Shown: positions 37,802 through 50,156, counted from the first letter of the stretch. The stretch is 64,000 nucleotides of DNA from Cristatella mucedo (GCA_009760855.2 WPIO01000002.1:8251001-8315000), one strand, 5' to 3'. The notes: generated by a model from the sequence alone, not told the origin. Numbers and translations are program-made.

Positions 37802-38364
37802 TACCTTTGCTGCCGTTATCTATTCGCTTTACATTTGCTGCAAAAGAACATTGTGAACAAGTGAGTGGCCCCTCACCCCCCCACCCACCCCCCACTCATC
37901 CTTTGCCCCCCCCCCCACTCAACCCTCGCTTCACTCACCCCTCTCCTCCATTCCCATGTCCGTCAGTAAGAGAGCCGAGCTGCTTGCTCGCTGCTGCAGC
38001 AAACGCTAAAAGCACGCGCTGAGAGGCAGCCTGCTGCCTCTCAGTGCTGAACCAGCTGCTGCGCCAGCTCGATCTTCTGACGAGCGCGTCGCTGTCGACC
38101 AGTCGGTCTACTTTTGTCGTCTGTTGAGGAGAATTTTGCACGCGCCATTGCAGAGGATCGCGCGCTGCTGTGGGTGCGCTCCTCTGTATCTTTCCTTCGA
38201 AGGCGGTAAGCGGTGTTACGATAAGGATGGCGTGCTGCCTCCCCCCCCAGAAAGTGTGCGCGCTTATGGAGACTTTCGCCCCACTACCAAATGTAAAGCG
38301 CCTAGAGAGAGATTAAGTTCTCTGAGGGCGCTTTATCAAGTGAATTATTTTAATTATTTTTATT
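37802..38364 (+). mobile_element. insertion with F1-type tail and imperfect 14-bp target duplication
   Basis: This stretch is absent from the sister copy near 61868. AACATTGACTATCA (37788-37801) and AACATTCACTTTCA (38365-38378) flank it and match at 12 of 14. It ends with a good + strand F1 tail (AAATGTAAAGCGCCTAGAGA through TTATTTTTATTA). The body is GC-rich sequence of unknown origin with a C-rich tract and a perfect hairpin at 38020-38043 (10-bp stem). Confidence 0.65.
37868..37950. repeat. C-rich tract (G4-capable on the - strand)
   Basis: Successive runs of 5-12 C separated by a few bases. The complementary strand has more than four G-runs in close series. Confidence 0.85.
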
Positions 38365-39116
38365 AACATTCACTTTCAAAACTTAGCTGACGTCTTCAGT
38401 ACTGAATTTTGTGCATTGACTGCCTCGCTGTTTCTTGTATCTCCTGCTTGCGGCCCAATCGTGTGCATGTCCCTACTCACATAGAAGGTCCCTCACTCAA
38501 CCAAATTTTCTCATACAAGTGCACTTTGTCTTCACCGATTACTACCAAATCCTGCTTACCTGAAGACATGCAGATCTAATTCAGTCTACAATGTGTGCCC
38601 TCCTCCTTCTCCAAAATCACCTGTGAATCGTGAAACCTCAAGACCCTTGACATTGATACTGTCCGTGCGAGAATATCCGTCTCGCCCCTAATGCTCAGTC
38701 CCCTTCCGGCCTGTCATCATTGGTAGATAGCTACAACACGACACTAGCCAGCATGCTCAAAGAGTTCGCACCTATGACGAAGCTCTGTGTCCTCGCCTAG
38801 TCGGCCTATGGTATGCCACAGACATTAAACTAGCTAGGTCTACTAGGCCTAAGCTTGAAAAAGCATGCACAAGATCTGGGCTGACTGTTAATCGACAGGC
38901 ATACGAAGACTACTGTAGATTTTACCAATCGATTATAGCAAAGGGCAAGTCTGGCTTCTATAAAAACATTGTTGAATCACAGGTGTAAAATCCAAAAATG
39001 CTGATGCTGACGATTAACTGTCATCTTAACCGCTCCCAGGTTAGCTCCTTACCTGATGATCTCTGTGATGATCTAGCTGATCGCTTCTTTGTCCAGAAGA
39101 TAGACAAGACGTGCCA

Positions 39117-39307
39117 ATGGTGAGCCACTATTGCACACTAGGTAAGGCAGATGCTTTTCACGGCATCGGTCCCAATGTCGTCGGTTTGAATCCTGTGATG
39201 GGCGATCCTTTATCGCCAATGCAAGTGGTAGTGATTGCCGTAAAGGCTCTTTTGTCGCTATAAAAAGACGCTGGAAAATCAGCTAATATTTATTTATTTA
39301 TTTATTA
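39117..39307 (+). mobile_element. SINE2 copy nested in LINE F1
   Basis: The head GTGAGCCACTATTGCACACT is followed by AGGTAAGGC, the B-box-like GTCGGTTTGAATCCTG and the TTTATCGCCAATGCAAG.. body with GTCGCTATAAAAAG. A (TTTA)n stretch at 39289-39307 probably belongs to its tail. Confidence 0.75.
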
Positions 39308-40049
39308 AGATCAGGGAGTTTATCCCTGCGATGGCAACATTTATCTAGATTGCAGTCCCTCGATTCATTATAGCACCGATGTGTCTACATTCGATCCGGT
39401 GACTAGTGACATCGGCCTGAAATTCATCCGAATCAAAGAAGACAACAAGTACTTTGGACTCTATTCCTGGTGTCTTGCTCCTACGGCGTATTGATCTGCC
39501 GCTGCCATGCATAAGTAAAATCATGAATATGTCATTATACTCAGATTTTGTCCCATCACTTTTCAAGAACAGCTGTATTCAGACCACTATACAAGAAAAC
39601 AGCACTAGACCACGGGAAGTTGAGCAACAAACGCCCTGTCTTCCTTCCACAGTTTCTATCAAAGACAGTGGAGCGAGTCATGGCGAACTAGCTCAACTCA
39701 TATGATGAAACTTCAAACTTTGCTAATAATTTCCAGTCCGGCTTTAGAGCTAATCACTCCACAGAATCGGCATTGCTTAGGGTGTTCAACGACCTACGTA
39801 GAAATGCAGACGTAGGTAGTGTCTCTGCTGGTTTTGCTCGATCTTTCGGCAGCTTTTGATACTATCGATCACAAAGTTCTTCTAGAGCGCCTCTCATCTC
39901 GCCTAGGCATCGCTGGCTCAGCTCTGAAATGGTTCAGGTTTTATCTCAGTGGAGGACTCCAGAGTATTGACGTGAATGAACAAAGATCTTCCGAGGTACC
40001 TCTGAAATATGGGGTACCTCAGGGTTTGGTGCTAGGTCCGGTTCTATTG

Positions 40050-40498
40050 GAATGTATCTCCGTCTGTTAACTCCACAAAGTCATTATGACCATGCAGGTG
40101 TTACTTAGGAGAGTTTTGCATAGAGCACTCACAGCCTAAGCGGCTTTCGGTACGCATTCGGTAGCCAACAGACTTCGTCTCACGCAACAAAGAGAAAGTG
40201 GGAAGCATAGCAGAGTCAGGAGAGCACTTGAGGTAGTGAGTAGCATAGAAGTAGCAGCTCAGGACCGCTGAAAAGGATGTGCCATAGTCGGCAGTAGGAG
40301 AGTAGTTGTCGCTGCGTAAGAATTGTGGAAGAGTTCCATAGTCTTTGACCTGCAGAGCTAAAGCTTCAGTCGCCAATGGTCTTTAAGAGGAGGAATGGGA
40401 CAGCTAATGTATTGTCCACGCAGGACCTGAGGGCGCGAACAGGCTAAAACGCGTGCAGCAGTTCAGTTAGGTATGGAGAAGCTAAGCCGTGGCGGGCC
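40050..40498 (-). mobile_element. LINE F2 3' end nested in LINE F1
   Basis: The - strand shows the F2 C-terminus (DNYSPTADYGTSFSAVLSC, MLPTFSLLRETKSVGYRM). The flanking F1 frame is cut between VLGPVL and the following TVYTL-like residues and resumes at 40499. The insertion therefore postdates the F1 copy. Confidence 0.88.
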
Positions 40499-41606
40499 TT
40501 CACGGTTTACACTCTCTCTTGCTGATGTGATTGCCAAGCACAATATAGGCTTTCACTTATATGCAGATGACACTTAGTTGTACCTTTGCTTTGATAAATT
40601 CCTCCCTTCGAGCACCTTGAATTCTCTCAACTCCCTTGCTGTATGTATTGATGGCATCCCCACATAGATGGCAGAAAATGCTCCTTAATTGAATGATGAT
40701 AAAACTAACTTAATAGTTAAAGGCAAACCAAGTGTGATGCAGAAATTAGAAAGGCTGCCGCTCAAAATCAGCTCTGCCAGCAGATCTCTTTTTGAATCTT
40801 CACGAAATTGAGTTATCGTGTTCACGCAGTGATCTTTCGTTAGACGGCCACATCAGCTCCCCAATCAAGTCTGCTTTTATTCAGCTACATAATATCGCTA
40901 AACTTTAGGTTTGTTTAGTCAGGGATACCACATCTAAATTGTTCCACGCACTTATAACATCCCTTCTTGACTTCTGTAACTCTCTGCAGCTTGCATACGG
41001 CCTGCACAATCAGGAACTTACCACTGGTGCAAAACTCTTCAGCTAGGCTTGCCTCTTGTGAGCGTGGCGGTTGCCACATTACACCACTTCTCGCCGACCT
41101 GCAGTGGCTACCAGTCAAGCAACTCATAGAATTCAAGGTTTGTCACTCATTTTTAAGTTCCTTCATTCTTTACCTGCAGCCTACCCATCACATATATTCC
41201 TCAACCTGGTTGAGCATCGCACCACCTGGTTTTCGGAATCTAACTGTTTACCCATACCTCATACAAACTTCAAATTCTTTGGAGACCATGCATTTAGCTT
41301 GTAATCTCTCAAAGCCTCGAACTAACTCCCAGTTTCTGTCACGACATCCCTGACATGGCTATATTTAAAACTAAATTTAAAACGCACCTATTGATGACAG
41401 GATTTAGCGGGTAACTCTGCTTCGTCCTTTAGGTCCTTATGCATGCTGACACTGCTGCATGCAGCCACCAACCAGGCTTGCATGCTAAAACTGTACATTT
41501 CACTCCTAACTATGTTATTATGGTTGTTTATCGAGCATGCTACAACTAACCAGTCGATTGTATTCCATTAGCAGCATATGTAACAAGAGTAGAAAAAGAT
41601 TGAGTT

Positions 41607-44600
41607 ATTTGTTTGCTTTGTTTGCTTTCTTTGCGTTTTTCTATTGTTTGCTTTATCAAATGCATTATTAGTATTATCATCATTATTATGTAAATGAATT
41701 AAGTCTGTGCATGATTATGTAATATTTTGTATCGCATTCTTTAATTTCTCCAGCCATGAAATGGTTGAAAAATCCTCCGACAATCGACTGCACACTTAGT
41801 TGGGGGCACAAAACTCGAGCTACCAATTACATGCCGTGCAAAACTTCATCTTAAAAGGCAGCTCTGCTGGTTGAAATTGGAACAAAAAATGTCCCTCAAG
41901 CCCTATAGCTATTGCTGTGAAATGGCGAGATATTATATTTACTGTGGCCAAAGTTATAAACAGCATACACAATCCTGAGATCCGGAGCTCGAGCTGGAAA
42001 CTGCTTGTAGAGTGAATATTGCATGGTACAGATTAAACTAACATCGCCGTGACTCTAGCATGGAGCGCTAATTCTCTTGCAGGTAATATGCAGTGCATTT
42101 CACATTCAGCTTCCTTGCTGCCAGACACAGTAAGCCGGAGATGTCCTACTAATGCAAAGCCTCCTGGCGGCGTCGCACTCCTCTCTTAAACATCCTGAAG
42201 ATTATCGGTTATTCGAGCAAGCGATGCCACTCAATACAAGCCTGGCATTTGAGATATTCTTAGTTATTTTTTGAACATCGAAGAAGAATTTAAGTAAGCG
42301 TCTTTAATCACTCTGCAGAGAAAACGCCCATTGCACTTGGTTTTTTGTCGCATAAAGTTTTCGGATATTTCTTCTTAAACCATGACGCCTTTCCGAAATA
42401 CTTCTCTGGTGTTTCCAGTGCGATTACTTTTACTAAGGTAAGAATTTTCATTACGTATTTTTTATATAAGCTAGAGTCAAATCTGCGTGCAAACTGGAGA
42501 GAGAACACCTTTTTGAAGAATTGCGAAACTCTATTAGCCTAGAATGTCACGAGCGGTAATTATTCAGCCAATGGTCTGTCGAGACGGCAAGGCAAGATTT
42601 TTTTCAAGCGCACGGTGCTGAGATTGATTAAGCTAATATGCTTTTCATCTTCAAACATACATGTGACGTTGGCTAAATATTCTTTTCTTTTCAAGTGCTC
42701 TCAGTGTGGTTCCCGCTCCATGCGTAGGGGATGTTGTCTGGCCGCAGTAGAACGCCGCAGCAGAGACCGTCAGCATGAGCGACCAGCGGTGGAAGGAAGG
42801 TGCGATAGAACTTGTTGTCACGATCTTTTCTATAATAAACGTATAAAGAACTCAGCCGATAAGACCGTGTTAGGATATATTAGATGCCGCATCCTAGTCG
42901 TTCGGAGCAAGCATCTTGGACGGAAGGTCTATTCGCCATCCTTGGATTTCTGCACTGGGTCGACGACGCTGGCAGCTCGCTTTAGATTGGCTGTAGTCAG
43001 AGACGGTCGACCCATTTCACCATAACATCGCCGTGCCTTGACATATCGAATATATTTTAAGACGAGTGGCGTTTTGTCTACTAGACGTCATTACGTTGAT
43101 TTCTGGCGAATCGCGGTTGCACGGTGAGTGCCTTAGCGGTAAAACTTAGCTTTATACAAAAATCACAAAATAATAAGACAAAATGACGCGTGAGCATAAG
43201 TGGAGTGCTAATCTCGCTTATTTTAAGATCAATCCACTATACCCATGCGTCCGTGGTGGCAGCTCGGTACTGTAACCGCCGCGACGCTGGCTGTGCTGGT
43301 TCCAAGGATTAAATCAATGCAGGGTTTCATAGGCAAGGCAGCGATTGTTGGCTCAGCCGGCAGAATATTACCATTTCTGAGAGAGAAAGAGCGGGAGAGA
43401 GACCGTTCCCGGATAGTAATGGCAAGGTCGCACATAATGCGGCTGCAAATCTGCCGGCGACGGCCGGTGCAAGCGAGCCCTTGCCAGTGGTTCAACGTGA
43501 GCGGACCTGACGCTCGTTCGGAAATGCTGTCACGGCGGTTTAAACTTTGGCCCGAAGTATCGGCAATCTTTCCTTATAGGGAAGCTGACCTTTTGTTTCT
43601 ATTACTACAATCGACGAGCTCTCCTCTTCCGGGCCATTACACGCACGCCGGTAAACTTTTCAATTTCATGTAGCCTGATGCACGGCGGGCTTTCTCGTCA
43701 GTGCTCGAAATATAGCGGGTGGCAAATATTTACAAAACATAATCTAAAAAATATATATGTAATTATCAATTATAATTAAAAAACTCATTATCCATGCAAT
43801 GCACATTAAAAATTGCTTATAACGAAAGAGAGAGAAAGAGAGCGACACGTGCTAAGTCGCAAGCGGTGGCCAGTTGGTGTCAACACGTGAGCGCTTCTTG
43901 GCACCGCCGGGCCGCCGCCGCCGTATTCTCCCGTCGGCCGCCTTCGCCGCTCGCTCCGCCGCCGCCGACGCCGCCGACACTCGCTAGCATTTGACGGGGA
44001 CCTTCGACGCGAATGCGACTGCTCTCACGAGATGCGCATCGGCTTTGTGCGATAGGTTCTATATGCTGCGGCGGCAGCAAGCTCCCCGTCTTCTGGCCGC
44101 CTGCTCGAAGGCCGATAGTTGGCCTCAGCACGACAGATGGACCGAACACAGCGAAATGGCGGCGGTGGCGACGACGACGGAACTCCGGTCTTGTGTGCCG
44201 GCGTCCGCGCGCAATGCTCGGGACATGGTCTCGCCGACTTGTTTTTCTTACACCAATTAAGTGGATCAAAATAATTTAATCGCACAGGAATTCGCTGCTA
44301 CCCTGATCGCTATGAAATTACACAGTGAGACCTTCCAACGCCTGTGAACGCAGCTAAAGATAGCTCTCCATCCTCGTGCCAAACATGGCTGCAAAATAGC
44401 TCTAACACGAAAAATGCAAAATCACATGCTAGAAGGCATATTGAGTCAAGAAAGTTCCAATAACCGTAATAAAGGTACAAGGTGGCTATCACAGCTTTAA
44501 CTTAAGTGAATTTTTCGGCCTTGAACGTAACGAACAGGCTGATCACAGTTTGGAAGTCAATATTTTCCAGTATTTCTTTCTCTATACTTAGCTCGGCCAA

Positions 44601-45298
44601 ATGGGAGAGTTAAACTTACCCTGTTGATGCTCTCAAATAACTCTGGATTGTCTTCAGCTTGTAAAAGGAACGTTAACAGCTAGCAACTGATACAGCTATG
44701 ATAAGAAGAACTTGCAAGGCAACTCTCAAATTAGGAAATACATCTGGGTAACTGATAATCAAAGACATGAGTTCCGGTGATGTCTTTAGTGCCCAGTCGT
44801 GCCGTATGGCAAGAAGCATTCTGCAGTAACATCTTTCTTTCTTCTCTTCTTTTCTTTCTTAACATTTTCTTTGCAGCTGTTCAACGAACGTCCAAAAAAA
44901 GAAACCTCCACGATCTGCATATTTCTGGTGGAGTTTGGTCTGGTCAGGTGTCTTCAAAGCTTCCCAACTTCAAATAAGAAACCAAATTTGACTCCAAGAT
45001 CTGTGAACTGGAAAACCTAGTATAATTTTTAGTAGAAGATAGTCCATGCTGTCTATTAATATGCTTAAAATCTCCTGCTCCGCCGTGAGAAAAACTTCTT
45101 GTTAGAGTTTTCCAGTGCCCTTCGGTGGATTCTTCGTTCAACTGGAACTCCTAAGAATTCACATCTTTTGGCATCTAGTAGTGATTCTAGGCACCGATCT
45201 TTTCAAAGTATTGACAGTTCAACCTCAAGGGAGTGGAGGTCAAAACAGACGTCTTTAAAGTTCATCTTTGGATTCTCTATTATTTTCTGAGTCACTTG
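41607..45298. other. spacer with a GC-rich stretch, no gene recognised
   Basis: Mostly AT-rich. 43860-44240 is strongly GC/CpG-rich with GCC/CCG iterations, and 42690-43000 and 43240-43640 are moderately so. Open frames at 42615-43025, 43245-43673 and 43880-44269 overlap on both strands without motifs, so none is called. Confidence 0.4.
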
Positions 45299-45364
45299 AT
45301 GGCTCACTGAAATTACGGCTCACGTGAAATAATTGAGATGGCTCACGGAACATTAGTGAGCCAT
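45299..45364. repeat. inverted repeat with iterated GGCTCAC
   Basis: ATGGCTCACT (45299-45308) and AGTGAGCCAT (45355-45364) are perfect inverted arms. GGCTCAC/GGCTCAT occurs four times between 45301 and 45374, directly before the SINE2 head. Confidence 0.8.
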
Positions 45365-45535
45365 GATGGCTCATTAGGTAAGGCGATTGCTTTTTGCGAC
45401 CTCTGCCCCGAAGTCGTGGGTTTGAATCGTGCTGTGAATGATTCTTTATCGCCGCTGCAAGCGGTGGTGATAGCCGTAAGTACTCTTCTGTCGCTGTACA
45501 AAAGAGGCTGTTGAATCAGCTCGGATCTTTTTCTG
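45365..45535 (+). mobile_element. SINE2 copy
   Basis: It has GATGGCTCATTAGGTAAGGC at the head (A-box-like) and GTGGGTTTGAATC at the B-box. The shared body follows (TTTATCGCCGCTGCAAGCGG, GTCGCTGTACAAAAGAGGCT). Confidence 0.75.
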
Positions 45536-46789
45536 AATGCAGTCAATCTTCCTCAAGATGCTGTACCAAATTGGCAACAGAGCAAAAAGTTGATATTCAA
45601 AATAAAGTGTAGGAGATTTCCAGCTGCACTTCTTGTTTCAATTGTTCCACTTGTGTCCTCATATAGCTGCTCCAAAAGAACTAGAACGCTGTTCAGTCTA
45701 TAATTGATAGCTTACACAGCCTCCAATCCTACATTCTACCTTGTTGCAGAGCCCTGTTGACGGCACAGTCTTTCTTTAGTTCTTCCCACCTCATGGTTGT
45801 TGTGTACAATAATATGTATGTGGTCTCTACTGTTCCAAAAATATTATGAAAATGGAGTTTTGACTGGTAGCATAAAATCCGGCCAGGTTCAAGCTGTAGT
45901 TATCACAGTTTAAAAAACTGCCTTCTTATCTCATGGCAGTGTGCTCTTTTTGGCTCCTGATAAGTGGCCAGGTATGAGTGCTGCATTGTATTGGCACAGC
46001 TAGTTAAGTAAGCCCAGATTGTACAGTCTAATAGGTTCTCGGTGCTCCGCCACGGCACGCTGGCTCGCCCTTGCTGCAGCGTAGCAGGCCAGGTTCGCCC
46101 TTGATGTGAGGCAGCCAGCATGTGGCAGGCAGAATGTGGTGAGCAGACGGGGAAGACAGTTGGTAAGGGGACAGAGGGGCGAACGGCCGTGTGGTTTTTT
46201 CGCTGCGACCGCCAGTCAACTACTCGGTAGTTAAACCCCAATCGGTCCTTTAGTGTCGTAGCCTGTATGCCGTCAGAGCGTCAAGTAACAGCTGGTCCAA
46301 GTCTGTAAGAATCTTAACTAGCTGAGCAAGCAATATTCAAGTCCGTTGAAACGACGACTTGCCTGACATCAAGATTGGTATTTTCACGTGCAAAGATTAA
46401 AACATATTCGCAATAAATTTAGCATCCGGCACCTTTTCCCCTTAACCGTGGGGGACGGGACATCTGTCACCTCCTGCCCATCTCTTGCTCTGCTTCTGTA
46501 GCTAGGCACAGCGGCAGTGGCTAAGAGAGTGGACGGCTACGGTTATCCAACCGATTACGGTTGATTTCCTTCGATCCTCATGATCTACGTTGGATGCCGA
46601 GGAGAGATACATTGGCTGCCTACCTCCCGGACCCGCTCGCTCTTCTCGCGAGATTTGCCGTGATTATAGCATAGCATTGGAAAACTAAAATACGGTACAC
46701 CGGACTGATGAGCTGCGACTACTGCACTCTAAGCTATCGTTAATTTCCATGTGCCAACTCGAATAGTCCGGCTGTGCCTTGAACAGCTC
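45536..46789. other. spacer, nothing recognised
   Basis: No convincing coding frame or repeat match. Confidence 0.4.
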
Positions 46790-47105
46790 TCACTATTCTT
46801 TAGAGATCGGGTATTCAGTTCTTATGCTCCCAAAGCCTGGAACTCAGCATCCATTTATCACAGCATTTAGTTGATCTATCGGACTAGTTCTATACGTGCT
46901 TATGCGTGCTGACAGTGCACAGCCTGCCAAAAACCAGATTTGCATGGTGGCCGAGTGCATGTGACCAATAACCATGGTTACTTGTTGTCATTGAGCATCC
47001 TACCACCAACCATTCGACAGTGCTTCCTTAGCAGCAGATGTAAAGTGCCTAGACAGATAACGAGTTCTCTGAGGTCGCAATATCAAGTATATTATTTTTA
47101 TTGTT
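46790..47105 (+). mobile_element. LINE F1 3' end, decayed
   Basis: CTTATGCTCCCAAAGCCTGG (the YAPKAW motif) is followed by the F1 3' UTR. The tail is GTAAAGTGCCTAGACAG..GAGTTCTCTGAGG, ending in TTATT repeats. Confidence 0.75.
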
Positions 47106-47284
47106 ATTACTATTACAGACTGACATATCGGAATCTCCTTACTCGATGAAATTTAAAAGACGCTAAGAACTCACGTTTTTCTCACAGCATTTGCTGGGTC
47201 CTGGATAATTTTCTCTTACATGCTCATTTTTTTGACAACTCGCATGTTTGAAACCACCATCAATAAAGTCAAATCTTCTGTACA

Positions 47285-47390
47285 ATGCACATAAAGTGCT
47301 TAGAAAGAATGTATGTTCTGAAGGTGCTAGCATCATAACTTTGCTCAGATTCGGGCTTGTTTAGATAAGGATACCACTTCCAAGTTGATG
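47285..47390 (+). mobile_element. two joined F1 scraps
   Basis: A tail piece (AAAGTGCTTAGAAAG..GTTCTGAAGGTGCT) runs directly into an RT piece that would encode IRACLDKDTTSKL-like residues. Confidence 0.6.
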
Positions 47391-47553
47391 AGCCGCAGAT
47401 GAACTATCTAGACGGTACAGATCGAGGCAGCTGCCCTCGATAGTCTCGATCGAACAGCTGGCGTTTACAGCTTTACTCCTGGCGAAGTCTGCAGCTACGG
47501 CCGCCATGGCGCCGGCACGTGGTGCCGACGATAGGTGTGTGCGGTATACGCTG

Positions 47554-47592
<39 letters not shown>

Positions 47593-48299
47593 TCTAACTT
47601 AAGAGCCATATCACTCGCTCCATTGAGCTAGGTGATGCGACCACAGTCCGCCCAGCGAGGCGCTGCATGTGTGGCGGCGTTCAGAAACGTGCACCATCGC
47701 TCGTGGTGACCTGGGAAAAGGCGGGATCTGAACCCGCCTTGGCCGCTCAACGTTCAATCTGACAAGAAAGTGCGAATCTAGGCGCGGTCAACCGGCCCTG
47801 ACCAGTCAGTAGTCAACAGCAGTGAGGGGACAGACAAGAGTGCCTAGCAGATTGGCCGGTTCGGGTCGGAGTTGGACTCGCCTCGATGCACGTCGATAGG
47901 CGGCCACCCTTGTCGCGTTGAGTGACGCACGTCGCACATCTCCTATCGACGTCAAACACCGGTCTAGGTCAGGTTACCCAATATAGTTGGCTATTTTGGC
48001 CCGAGCCGGTTTTCGGCATCTCTCGCGGCGGCCGGCAAATAACCCGTGCTCCGTCAGCTGCACCGATATCTCGGCGACGAAGAGAAGTGCCTAGCTTCCC
48101 ATCGAGTCTCCTAGCTGCGATCGCTCGCGCGGTTATCTCTCATAGCTAGCGAGCGAGCAAGTGGGCTGCTCTCCTTTTACCCTGGGGAAATGCCTGTTCG
48201 CTAGCTGCCTGTCGCTTTCCGGAGGCGGCGGCGGTCCTCGGTGGCAGCGAGCCACGAGCGACGGCTGGCCCACCGACGCTTGTACTCACAAGCTCAACT
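47391..48299. other. GC/CpG-rich stretch without a recognised gene
   Basis: It has a promoter-like composition similar to the islands at genes B and C. A (CT)n tract lies at 47557-47589. 47713-47739 forms a tRNA T-arm-like stem-loop but no complete tRNA. I see no coding exon with paralogy to the cluster. Confidence 0.45.
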
Positions 48300-49212
48300 G
48301 ATCACCTGACTCTGCTGTGCTGCCCACTTTCTCTTTGTTGCACGAGATCAAGTCCGTTGGCAGCCGAATGCGTACCGGAAGCCACTTGGGCTTTGAGTGC
48401 TCTATATAAGGATACCACGTCCAAGTTGGTCCATGCATTCGTGACGTCCCGTCTCGACATCTGCAACTCACTGCTTGCTGGCATACCAGCGTGTGCGATC
48501 AGGCGATTGCAGCTGGTGCGAAACTCTACAGCTAGGTTAATCTGTCGTGAGCGTCGCAGTTGCCACATTACTCCTCTTCTAGCCGACCTGCACTGGCTAC
48601 CAGTCAAGCAACAGATTGACTTCAAGGTTTAGTCGCTCACTTTTAGGTCACTTTATTCTTCGGCTCCAGCATATCTGTCAGATATACTACCCCATCAGGC
48701 CAAGCATCGTACCACCCGTTTTTCGGAATCCAACAATCTACCAATGCCTCGTACAAACCTGAAATCCTTTGGAGACCGTGCATTTAGTTCGTATGCTCCC
48801 AAAGCCTGGAATTCCCTCCTGACCTGCGTCAGAACATTCCCTGACCTGACCACATTTAAAAAGAATTTAAAAACACACCTATCTAGGACAGCATTTAGTG
48901 GGTTCCTGTGATTCGTTCTTGATGTGCTTACGCGTGCTGACACTGTGCATGGTGCCACTAACCACATTTGCATGCTGAAATTGTGCATGTAATCCCTAAC
49001 CATGTTATTCATTTCGTTTGTGTCTCAAGCATGATATTACTCACTATTCAATTGCATTTCCCTTTGCAGCAAATGTGAAGCGCCAAGACAGAGATTTAGT
49101 TCTCTCAGGGTGCTTTATCAAGTGCATTATTATTATTATACAAAACTGTCCTGCGTTACACCCACATTGCCCCTGTGGCATTGCAGAGTTACCTACGGAG
49201 TTACTTCACATA
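48300..49212 (+). mobile_element. LINE F2 3' end, split by an F1 insertion
   Basis: 48300-48402 is F2 coding sequence (TLLCCPLSLCCTRSSPL.. region, corresponding to MLPTFSLLRETKS). 49138-49212 is the F2 3' UTR (TACAAAACTGTCCTGCGTTA.. to ACGGAGTTAC). The two halves join correctly when 48403-49137 is removed. Confidence 0.8.
48403..49137 (+). mobile_element. LINE F1 5'-truncated insertion inside F2
   Basis: It has the KDTTSKLVHAFVTSRLDICN then RRSCHITPLLADLHWLPV motifs, the YAPKAWNS motif near 48795 and the F1 3' UTR. The tail is AAGCGCCAAGACAGAGAT..CTCAGGGTGC, ending in ATT repeats. The target duplication is only a few bases (TATA). Confidence 0.88.
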
Positions 49213-50077
49213 CTACATTGGCCAGAGAGTCGGCGTGCCCAATACTAGCCAGGTAATTCCACAAACTGTTTTTCGCGGCCTCACTATGCGAGATATTCGC
49301 AGCCACAGCTCCGCCGTTCAAATTAACGCCGTAGCACACGCTCGCCATATGTGACCGCCCATCGGAAGCCGCCGGGCGCCGCACGCAGCCCTGCCGTGAG
49401 CGCCGGTTGTGCCCCTATTTGCCGCGGAGCCGCTGGATCTAGGGATGGGGGAGTGCGGAGCCATGCTTTCGGTATTTCGCGACCAACATTGGAAGCGGCT
49501 GACACGGCTAATGCAGCAAACGGATTCACTCAAGTCAACAAAGAGCGTCACTGCCCAACGGCGCGAGTGCTAGCTGCCGAGACGATCAATGGGCAATTTA
49601 CTTGCGTACCTGTCTACCTTTAGGCGAATGCAAAATTAGTTCGAACCTTCGGCGCTCTTTGAGGCAGCTATTTCAGGACAAAGATGAAACGCTCCCACGT
49701 TACCTAGCAAGTCTGGCCAGCGGCTAGGCGCTCAAGGACGTCAAGGCTTAGATAAGTTTCTCAGCACCATCAGCTGCCTTCTGCTTCAAAGCGATGGTTT
49801 TCGGCGTCTCGCTGAGATAGCGAAGTAGTAAAGTCATCTTTAGTCGACGACATGCCGACCGCGGCCGCCGATCAATCTATTTGACTGCACCGGAAAACAA
49901 ATCAATTGGCGGATGCTCGCCAATCTAGGACCAACCGACCTCCAGAATAAAACCCGAACGAATCTACAGTTAAAGATTTCGTCTACCTACCGCCAGCAAA
50001 AATGGGCGACTGCTGCATGGCTTCCACTTTGCAATGGCCTGTGCTCCACTGAACGATTTTTCAAACCCTTGAGGTGG
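49213..50077. other. spacer, nothing recognised
   Basis: 49320-49560 is GC-rich with overlapping open frames on both strands and no motif. Confidence 0.4.
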
Positions 50078-50108
<31 letters not shown>

Positions 50109-50125
50109 AATATAAATATATAAAA

Positions 50126-50156
<31 letters not shown>

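Larger units (their letters stand above)
35828..38855 (+). repeat. segmental duplication block, copy 1 (gene B 3' end and flank)
   Basis: Starts at the intron 6 donor of gene B and includes exon 7, the 3' UTR, a SINE1 with nested solo LTR, unique sequence, an F1 tail and part of an F1 endonuclease region. The same order is found at 59089-62350. Copy 1 carries an extra 0.56-kb insertion (37802-38364). It lacks about 0.85 kb of an F1 fragment present in copy 2 (60400-61235). Confidence 0.9.
38368..41606 (+). mobile_element. LINE F1, endonuclease end to 3' UTR, with nested insertions
   Basis: Starts within the endonuclease C-terminus (38375, LSADVFSTEFCALTASL-like). It continues through the linker (39030), LLDLSAAFDTIDHKVLLERL (39830), YGVPQGLVLGP (40005), LYADDT (40555), the C-terminal region (40930-41400) and the F1 3' UTR to about 41606. 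A SINE2 interrupts it at 39117-39307 and a - strand F2 3' end at 40050-40498. Many stops and frameshifts are present. Confidence 0.85.

Noticed and set aside
37690-38400. Twin-priming inversion of one F1 element (tail on the - strand next to endonuclease on the +)
   Set aside because: The + strand part runs on to its own 3' UTR at 41606, so two separate F1 elements are the simpler reading.
42615-44285. Possible multi-exon gene in the GC-rich stretch
   Set aside because: Competing open frames on both strands, no motif, and no consistent splice pairs.
47713-47739. tRNA gene on the - strand
   Set aside because: Only a T-arm-like stem-loop (GCGGG TTCAGAT CCCGC) is present. I could not build matching acceptor, D and anticodon arms around it.
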